Origin: Cystobasidium ongulense
Lineage: Eukaryota > Basidiomycota > Cystobasidiomycetes > Cystobasidiales > Cystobasidiaceae
Direction of reading: 5' to 3'
DNA: 64,000 nt
NCBI GenBank assembly: GCA_022835595.1
Contig: BQUP01000001.1
Coordinates: 2,046,001-2,110,000 of the forward strand
Shown: positions 56,914-64,000 of the stretch, in pieces
Layout of the letters: each line of letters starts with the position of its first letter
Position numbering within the stretch: position 1 is the stretch's first letter
Program-made: the position numbers and the translations under genes
The notes under the pieces: generated by a model
Database searches by the model: none
What the model saw: only the letters and a program-made list of their open reading frames with translations
What the model was told of the DNA's origin: nothing

Positions 56914-58676
56914 ATGGCTTTCCGCAGACAGCCTGGCGTAGCGACTTCTACCTCGGCTATCCGGTGAGCTGCGTCCGGCATATGGTCATTGTGGAAAGAT
57001 AGAGAAATAAGCTTATGCTTCGTCTGTATAATCCAGCCAAGGTATAGATGTCGATTCTCTGGTGAGTTCCAGCCATACGAGACGGCTTCTCTACCTTTCC
57101 TGTCATGCTCGCCGAACATCCACTGACCGCCTGTCAACTTGTCTTTTCATATGCCTATACTTCCGACAACTGTTCCACCCGCGTCCTATTCAACAGTCAA
57201 AATACATCTCGCAAGAAGTCCCGTCCATATCTCTTCCCATCGAAGTAAAACAATTCAAGTTCGGACAATCGTATGTCGACATCCCCACATGTTACTCATT
57301 ACCCGACACCGGCTGGGGCTCCAGCTTGGGAAAGTCGGCCTGGCATTAGACAATGCACGACTGACGAGTCTTGTGATTCTCCTCTTATCAAATAGTAATC
57401 CTACCTACTTCATCACCGACTCGAAAGGTATAAAATATGTAATGCGGAAGAAGCCGCCCGGAAAACTGCTCTCCAAGACTGCACATGCTGTTGAACGCGA
57501 ATACCGTATCATTAAAGCGGTGGGAGAGCATACCGATGTGCCTGTTCCGAAAGTATACTGCTTGTGCGTTGCAGTTCCCCCTTCTACCCAAGACAGGTGT
57601 CAGTGAGCTAAGCTTTACCATTCTTGCACTTCAGATGTGAAAACAACGATGTCATCGGTACACCATTTTATATAATGGAATTCGTAGATGGTCGTATTTT
57701 CGCCGATATAAGAATGCCAGAATTATCATCATATGAAGAGAAAAAAGCAGCTTGGAGAAGTGCAATTGAAACATTAGCAGCATTACATAAAGTTGATCCT
57801 TTGAAAATAGGCCTAAGTGATTATGGTTCACATAGCGATTTCTATCCTCGTCAAATCAAATCGTTATCCAAAGTTTCTAAAGCACAAGCTAGTGCCAAGA
57901 ATGATGAAGGTGAAAGTGTAGATGAAATTCCTAATATAGATAGACTGGTTAAATGGTACTCTAGTCATTGTCCGAAAGGAGAATTGACTATTGTTCATGG
58001 GGATTTCAAGATTGACAATTTTGTGAGTTTGAAACAGCTCTTACTTGCTTTTGCGTGTTGCTGAGATTCTCATACTTTCTACTCAGATCTTCCACCCTAC
58101 CGAGCCGCGCGTCATTGCCGTACTAGACTGGGAGTTGTCCACACTCGTAAGCAAAAAGCAAATGGTACAGATATTCAGCAGAACGCTAGGAGACTTACAC
58201 GCATTTCATCCACATAGGGACATCCTCTATCCGACCTGGCAAACTTAATGCAGCCATATGATATACCATACACTGGACTTGAAGACTCGATTCTTATGGG
58301 CGTCAAGGACTTGCCAGAGTCAGAAGGTAAAGTACCGCCTATGGAAGAGCTTCTGCAGCTGTACTGCAAGTGTTCCGGTCGAAAGTACCCTATCGACAAG
58401 TGGCGTGTTGCAGTGTCTTTTTCTGCGTTTAGAGTAAGTCCCCATCCTGCGACTATGCTTGGTTGGTAGGTATATTTTAGATTTTCTCTAATAAATCTCT
58501 CTTTATAGCTCGCTGTCATCATACAAGGTATAGCAGCAAGAGTAGTAACTAAACAAGCGAGCTCCGAAGAGGCCAAGGAAGTAGCTAGAGGATACAAGCC
58601 TCTAGGAAGGTTAGCTACTAGAATAGCTGAACAAGAGGATGCTTTGAGCCAAGCTCCAGCGAAAGCAAAGTTGTAA
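56914..58676 (+). CDS. Aminoglycoside-phosphotransferase-like (ACAD10/11 kinase-type) protein
   Basis: It starts [17 protein letters not shown]; short exons lead into [140 protein letters not shown] and [22 protein letters not shown] (catalytic loop) and LDWE (metal-binding Asp) are intact. This is the APH-fold kinase fused to acyl-CoA dehydrogenases in animals and free-standing in fungi; it phosphorylates 4-hydroxyacyl substrates in the animal proteins. In this fungus the substrate is not shown. Ends [16 protein letters not shown] at 58676. Confidence 0.88.
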
Positions 58677-59053
58677 ATCCTCGCACGTGTAGACATGTGA
58701 ATAAAGGGCAAGACCGGATTGCAGGCTAGTTGAGATAGAATTGTACATAACGTCCATGTTTCGCTTGGTGAAAAGGCTTTTATGCTACAACAGACTATCT
58801 CGTGTGGTCGCTACAGTCTACTTTTTGACTTGGGTCTTAGGCCTGCTAAGTTGCCTTTGTCGAATTTTCATTGCCAGCTACCCTGGTCAGAGTTGCCCAG
58901 CATGCAGTATGTGCACATAAGAAAAACGGTATGCGAGTAAGGAATGATACCCATAGAACGATTAATTGCTTGTAGACGACAGATGCCAGAATAAAGAAAA
59001 ACTTGCAAATCCGAACGCTTCTTTGATGATGCGCACGTATCCTTATTTCTTTC
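58677..59053. other. Convergent 3' spacer
   Basis: About 380 bases. Nothing recognised. Confidence 0.45.
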
Positions 59054-60627
59054 TCAATTGTAGTATCTCTTGGGACTTTCCTCCTGATCTCTGTGCATGT
59101 ATTTAGTCCTTGCGTCCATCTCCATGGAATAATCGCTTTGATTTTGTGGCATTTCCCCACCTTGTCCAGTTGAATATACAGGCAGTCTTGCATCGTCAAG
59201 CTCATCGCTCACTGTTGCAGATGCCTTAGGCATATACTTGCCTGGATGGATGAAGTGGAAGACAAAAACAGCACCGTACACTGCCATACCATCAAGAACA
59301 ATGAATAGAGTCTCATTGGTGATTATTGGTCCATTCCAGCCTTCGAGGAGTTCGATCTGCATGGGCGAAGCAAACAAGATGGCAACTGTCAGTGGAAGAG
59401 TTTGATTGTACGGCTTCATCTGAACAGTGTGACTTACAGTGCGATCTGGAGCATCGTAGAGATGCAGAAGAAAGTGAAAGAAAACAGTTGTTCAGCAAGT
59501 ATCGCATGTCGACAGAACACGAAACACACTTACAGATGGAACGGATAAAGATCAGGATGGTAGATATGACAAGCGCAATAAGTAGCAAGCGTGCCTTTCT
59601 AACTTCTGCTGGTGGTAGAAGGGCGTGAGCTTGGCCAGCGATCTGCTTGAATCCTTCATGCTTGTTTCGAACGGGTCTTCCTTTCGTATATCGTATGACA
59701 AAGTCCGCGAAAAGAAGAGAGAATAGAACCATCACTAGAAGCTGGAGCACAATTCCGCACACCATGATATTGGCTCCCATTTCTTGCGTCTTGGCTTTGG
59801 AGGCGCTTGCAGCTATCCCACCTCCAGCGGCTTGGACGAGTAAGCACAGTACATCGCCGCTGACAAATACGATAGTGTACACTCGAGGTCGAAAGCGCGA
59901 GTATTGAGGTCCAAGAGCTTGTATGAGTCGACCAAGGATGATATACCAAGCTGCCGATAGAAAGGCGGGTCCGACTTTTTCGCGAAGTTTCACAAGCATG
60001 ACAGTCAGCTTTGTTCGCGACTCGACTGATGCCTTCAATAGACTCACTGATGAGGGTAGCTATCTGTGCCCTGATGTGTCCCAAAATCTAAGTCAGCGTC
60101 TGGTCATAACGGTATATTGTAGAATGTTGCTTGGCACTGTTCCCAGACTCACATGAAAGCCGACTCGGGCGACACCCAATAACCGCCTCTAGCTGATGAC
60201 CATTCGGTAGCAGATGCAGACCATAACCTTCCACCCCACTGTATCCAGAATCAAGGGATGGATTAGCTAATCTGCCTTTGATTCGGCAGACCCGAATTCA
60301 CGTGGAAAGATCGACGCGTACTCCGATAAACTCATCAACGGCACACAAGGTGACGGTAAAGATGAGGAAGAGCATTTTTGATCTGATAGCTTGAACGAGG
60401 TGAGTGATGGCCGAAAGGCCAAACAAGGCAGTGAACACGATGGCTACCCATTCTGTAACGTTGTAGCCATAGAATTGATGAGCGAGCTCGCCAATACACA
60501 GGTTGATGGAGTTGACGACCGGATTGACAGCCACGCCTGTAGTTTGAGGAGTGTGAAAAGAATTATCAACTGGTCCCTATCCCTCGCGAATACGGGCGAG
60601 ACACAACTTACAGTCTCTTAGACTCAT
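59054..60627 (-). CDS. RTA1-family seven-helix membrane protein
   Basis: The first exon codes MSLRDC (16 bases plus two from the next exon). Then come VAVNPVVNSINLCIGELAHQ, FYGYNVTEWVAIVFTALFGL, SAITHLVQAI, FLSAAWYIILGRLIQALGPQ, YSRFRPRVYTIVFVSGDVLC, LLVQAAGGGIAASASK, ANIMVCGIVLQLLVMVLFSL, RLLLIALVISTILIFIRSIY and RTIELLEGWNGPIITNETLF. The GRLIQALG..YS, SGDVLCLLVQAAGGG and RSIYRxxELxxG(W) blocks are diagnostic of RTA1/RSB1-like proteins, linked to lipid-base export and drug resistance in yeasts. An acidic cytosolic tail ends SPKRYYN at 59054. The exact intron layout between 60070 and 60320 is approximate. Confidence 0.88.
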
Positions 60628-61393
60628 ATTGAAGCGATAGTAGATCTTTGGAGGAGAACTTGAAGCACGTGACAGAGGCCTATAGCTGGTGAACCGGGAA
60701 ATAGAAGGAGAAGAGAGCAGCAGACGCAACTGCGGTTGTCTAGAATTAATCGTAGTTCTCGTTGGTCTGCAGCCAGCTTCACTGCCTCCCTGGCCTTTGC
60801 CAGATTGCAGGCGGTGTGCACGCATATTTAGCGGCCGACTTGACTTTATTTGATCCGCCAGAAGCTTGACGCTACACTCCTCCATCTTGAGGCATTGCAC
60901 CGCAGATGGGTGGCCAGCACAAAGAAGTCTGTGCATGCTCCTGTGTGCTCCGCATGATTTGACTGAAGTTCGATGCTCTGGACTGCAACAACATATTGCA
61001 TGCCTTCATCGAGGCGGTGAGACGAGCGGCGCCCGACTTTCTTCCACCGCGTCGGCGATGAAGTGAGTTGGCATGCTCTGCTTTGCAACAACCACACATG
61101 TGATGGAACCAACTTTCTGCCTGCGTGGAAGTCATCAAGCAGAGATGCAACGCGTCGTTTCCATCCAAGTCAAACGATCGATGTGGCAAGACTGCTGGCA
61201 AGGCTGCACAATTGCAACAGACAGGACAGCGTTGGTCAATTCAATTGACGTCCGACAGCCATGATACATGGGCGGGAAACAAGAGAAGACGAAACAATAG
61301 GAGAAAACTGGGTATAATAGGTAGCATGAAATAGATAAAGAACGTGTAGGCTATGCGATTGCGTTGGCCCCTCACATAGTATGATGTGAGCTA
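60628..61393. other. Spacer between RTA1-type gene and chitinase
   Basis: About 770 bases. The right-hand 190 bases (from 61201) belong to a unit repeated at the window's right end and form the chitinase 3' flank. Nothing else was recognised. Confidence 0.5.
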
Positions 61394-61451
61394 CTACTTC
61401 TTCGGCCAAGCCTTTCTGACGGCATTGACTAACACACCATCATCAGTGTCA
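61201..61451. repeat. Direct repeat, copy A: 3' end and flank of a chitinase gene
   Basis: Matches 63750-64000 without gaps. By hand count there are 15 mismatches in 251 bases (about 94% identity). It covers 190 bases of 3' flank and the last codons of the GH18 gene. Confidence 0.92.
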
Positions 61452-63092
61452 CCTGCAACATGATAGATCTTGACTCCTAGCAGATGACGCTCTTCGTCGT
61501 CCGTGTACGCCGCTAATTTCTTCGTCTTTTCTGTGAACGACTTGGGGTTTTCGTAAGTGAGCATCTCAGCTGTTTCCGCGTTCCACAGGTAAGAAGACAA
61601 TCTCTTATCATCCCAATGATGCGTCCAACCGGCGGCAACTGGGGTCTGTCCGTCGGCATCGTTGGCAATATACTGCTTCGTGATGGACACATTATACTAT
61701 CGCGCGCCATACGGTAAATCAACGCAGATTATTAGCTGCTATCCACAGCTGAGCAAGAATAAACTTACTGTAGGCAGTTCCCTTCCATCGAGAACTATGC
61801 CACACACGGGAAATACGTCGTACCCAACAGACCGGTTTCCGAACGGCTCTTTCAACATGCCTGCATGTCTGTCGTCGGTTGGGTCCATTAAGTGCGGCTG
61901 GTTCTGAGGCTGGTACATGTCAGAACTGAACTCCGCATACTTCGACAATTCAGTTCCCTTGGGTAAGGTCGTGAGCAACTTTTTGCCGTAGGTTGGGAGG
62001 CCGACCTGGATTTTATCAGCAGGTACCTTGGCTTCCTTGGTCCAATAATCGATGGACCTCTTCATCGACCACTGTTGATCCCATGGCGACTTCTCGTCTA
62101 CCTCCCATGGTTGGGCCGGACCTGTTTCAGGATGATAAGGCCCTCCCATGTCGTAAGCCATGATTGAAATGTAATCCAGTGCGCCTTCCCTAACAAAATC
62201 ACTGGCGTCATTCAGTGGTTGATCTTCAGCATTTCTGAATCCGCTCTGTATGATAACCGTCAGAGAAGTCACAATCGTCAAGACCAGGCTGGTACAATCG
62301 ATGTTTCTTCGACTCACGAACGGCACTGCTGCGGTTATTATCGGTGCGTTTGTTCTTCCATCTTCCAGCATGGCAGTTTCCAGTGTCGTGCGCAGAACCT
62401 GGGTGTATGTGATCAACTCGCGTACGTCACACTCGGGCACGTATTGTAGGACTGCATAACTCACTTTGATGAAAGCGAGCAGATTATTGGTGTCTGCTGG
62501 GTCCACGCTATTACACATTAGTCCCTTGTCCCCGGGATAGTGTGTTTCGTTTGCTGTCACAGCACCGGGGAACTCCCAATCTAGGTCCACTCCACTTAGT
62601 TTCTTTCCGACCACCTCGGTGCTAATGGAGTCCGCTAGCTTTTTTCTTGTCTCTTTAGTACGGACAGCCTTGGAAAACTATAGCATGGAGAGTCACTGTA
62701 TGCTCGCTAGCTGGGTAAAGGTTAGAACGACTCACGAATTTCGACCCTGTCCAGCCTCCTATCGAAAGCAGGATAGGTTTCTCTTCATCCGGGTACTTTG
62801 GCATCAGCTTATCAGCAGCCATGAAGTCGTCGTTGTATCTCGCCTGAGATGCCGCGGGCCAGTCAAGTGACAGAGAGTCATCTATTAATGCAACGAAAAA
62901 GCTGAGCTCGTCATAATGCTGGTACTGCATTCCTGCTGGTGCTGCTGGAACCCAGTCTGCTACCCAGCCCGAGATGAGAGGTTGTTCAAACGTCCGTGGC
63001 TTCAATCCGCGCTTGCCCAGACGAGGGGGTGCAGCCGGCGCGGACACCGCCACATGGGCCAAAAAAGCTAGAACCAATGTCTTTTGTAACAT
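61394..63092 (-). CDS. Secreted GH18 chitinase-type glycosidase
   Basis: It starts MLQKTLVLAFLAHVAVSAPA (signal peptide), then a KR-containing stretch, LISGWVADWVPAAPAGMQYQ, YPDEEKPILLSIGGWTGSKF, VVGKKLSGVDLDWEFPGAVT (the GH18 catalytic motif, Glu as proton donor), ITAAVPF, ALDYISIMAYDMGGPYHPET, KIQVGLPTYGKKLLTTLPKG and YLWNAETAEMLTYENPKSFT. The end is NAVRKAWPKK with its stop at 61394. Tandem TAG TAG stops. All key GH18 residues (SxGG, DxxDxDxE as SGVDLDWE, MxYD as MAYD, W near the end) are visible. Target is chitin or a related glucosamine polymer. An upstream in-frame ATG at 63161 would spoil the signal peptide. Confidence 0.9.
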
Positions 63093-63942
63093 GACTTGGG
63101 TGGGTTGAGGAGGGAATAGTGGCAGAAAGCTGGAAGCGGTAGAGAGTGAAAAGTAAGACACGGTTGTTACTGTCCAGCAGCAACTTGACTTTGAACGAGC
63201 GTCTCCGAGTTCGGAAAGAGTGTGTGAAGAGACAGCAAGCTACCCTCTGAAAGCCGAGGGTTCAGATGGTGGTTGGGTGGTTTATGTGGCCGACTCGCGG
63301 TCACGTTCGTGGAATGGAATGAAAAGATGTGGTTGGGAGAGAGGAAAGAGAGAGGAGGAGGAAAACAAGATGGAAGACGGAGGGGTCTCCATCTCAAAAC
63401 ACGGAGGAACAGCATTTTGCACAGCAGATGCACGGGATAACTGCATCAGGTGATCCCGTTTCCCGGCTCGACTCCATTTACGCAGTCTCGTGAGCTTGAC
63501 CTTCATCTCTAGTGGCGATTATTCCGGCAAATGCCCATTGCAGGACTGTTCGGGATGGTGTAGTAGTGTCGGATGATGATGAATTGGATAGTCAAGAGAG
63601 CTAACATATACAATGAGATGCAAGCTGACTCTTCCTACAACGAGAGAACTCTTACTGCTGTGTAGGTGCATAGCCTCTGTGAAAATCCTTACTGACTGTC
63701 TTTCCTGTCGCTAATCGTCAAGCCAGTCTCCAGAATCTAGGAGACTTCCAGGCTGGACAATTGCAACAGATAGGACAGCGTTGGTCAGTTTAATTGATGT
63801 CCGACAGCCATGATACATGGGCGGGAAACAAGAGAAGACGAAATAATAGGAGAAAACTGGGTATAATAGGTAGCATGAAATAGATAAAGAACGTGTAGTC
63901 TACGCGATTGCGTCGGCCCCTCACATAGTATGATGTGAGCTA
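63093..63942. other. Spacer between the two chitinase copies
   Basis: Holds the promoter of the complete chitinase and, from 63750, the 3' flank of the second copy. No other gene was recognised; a short plus-strand ORF at 63220-63453 is low-complexity. Confidence 0.5.
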
Positions 63943-64000
63943 CTACTTCTTCGGCCAAGCCTTATTGACGGCATTGACTAAATGTCCATCATCAGTGTCA
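63750..64000. repeat. Direct repeat, copy B, running off the right edge
   Basis: Aligned partner of 61201-61451 at a constant offset of 2,549 bases. The repeat starts abruptly at AGGCTG in both copies, marking one duplication border. Confidence 0.92.
63943..64000 (-). CDS. 3' end of a second GH18 chitinase gene (partial)
   Basis: The last 18 codons are visible, ending LVNAVNKAWPKK and the same tandem TAG stops as in the first copy. The frame is intact here with a few substitutions (Arg to Asn, and a changed tripeptide before LVNAV). The rest of the gene lies outside the window, so whether it is whole is unknown. Confidence 0.8.
   Translation of the reverse strand, partial: DTDDGHLVNAVNKAWPKK

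Overview
The window is nuclear DNA of an intron-rich, compact fungus, most likely a basidiomycete. Three things point there: introns of roughly 45-100 bases with GT-AG borders and CTAAC/CTGAC-like branch sites in nearly every gene; very short intergenic gaps; and a gene set that includes a cytochrome b5-fused sphingolipid desaturase, a membrane-anchored GH5 glucanase with a long cytosolic tail, and a DNA polymerase iota, a gene that budding yeast lacks. I cannot place it below that level. I found no prophage, retroelement, DNA transposon, CRISPR array, rRNA or tRNA. Exon borders were read by eye from splice motifs, reading phase and family conservation.

Left part (1-12 kb): a secreted copper-radical (glyoxal oxidase-like) gene with a broken tandem copy, a protein with a NADAR-like N-terminal region and a long disordered tail, an uncertain short gene, and a large membrane-anchored exo-1,3-beta-glucanase interrupted by an assembly gap (poly-C run plus Ns). 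Next (12.7-25 kb): an unknown coiled-coil protein, mitochondrial 3-hydroxyacyl-CoA dehydrogenase, the P-body protein SCD6/LSM14, mitoribosomal mL49 (IMG2), adenylosuccinate synthase (ADE12) and the ubiquitin-conjugating enzyme UBC4.

Middle (25-42.6 kb): DNA polymerase iota with a terminal zinc finger, a DM9-repeat protein, ribosomal protein eL33 (RPL33), an unknown 213-residue protein, an RD/RS-rich protein, an unknown 119-residue protein, the WSS1 DNA-protein crosslink protease, a secreted probably GPI-anchored protein and the sphingolipid delta-8 desaturase. Right part (42.9-64 kb): splicing factor SYF1, a DUF1748-like small protein, OST2, a mitoribosomal superoxide-dismutase-fold protein, an unknown 115-residue membrane protein, QCR10, VPS11, a Rheb-type GTPase, an aminoglycoside-phosphotransferase-like protein, an RTA1-type membrane protein and a GH18 chitinase whose 3' end recurs at the right edge as the start of a second copy.

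Most genes are unrelated housekeeping genes, many arranged head to head with 140-310 bases between start codons (mL49/ADE12, unknown 213-aa/RD-rich, unknown 119-aa/WSS1, SYF1/DUF1748-like, OST2/mitoribosomal, QCR10/VPS11). The cell-surface genes (glyoxal oxidase-like, GH5 glucanase, GPI-type protein, GH18) suggest wall remodelling or plant-polymer use. I see no co-directed gene cluster that looks like a new system. The most unusual items are the DM9 protein, the NADAR-like fusion, the Rheb without a CAAX box, and several extremely small coding exons (4, 14 and 15 bases).
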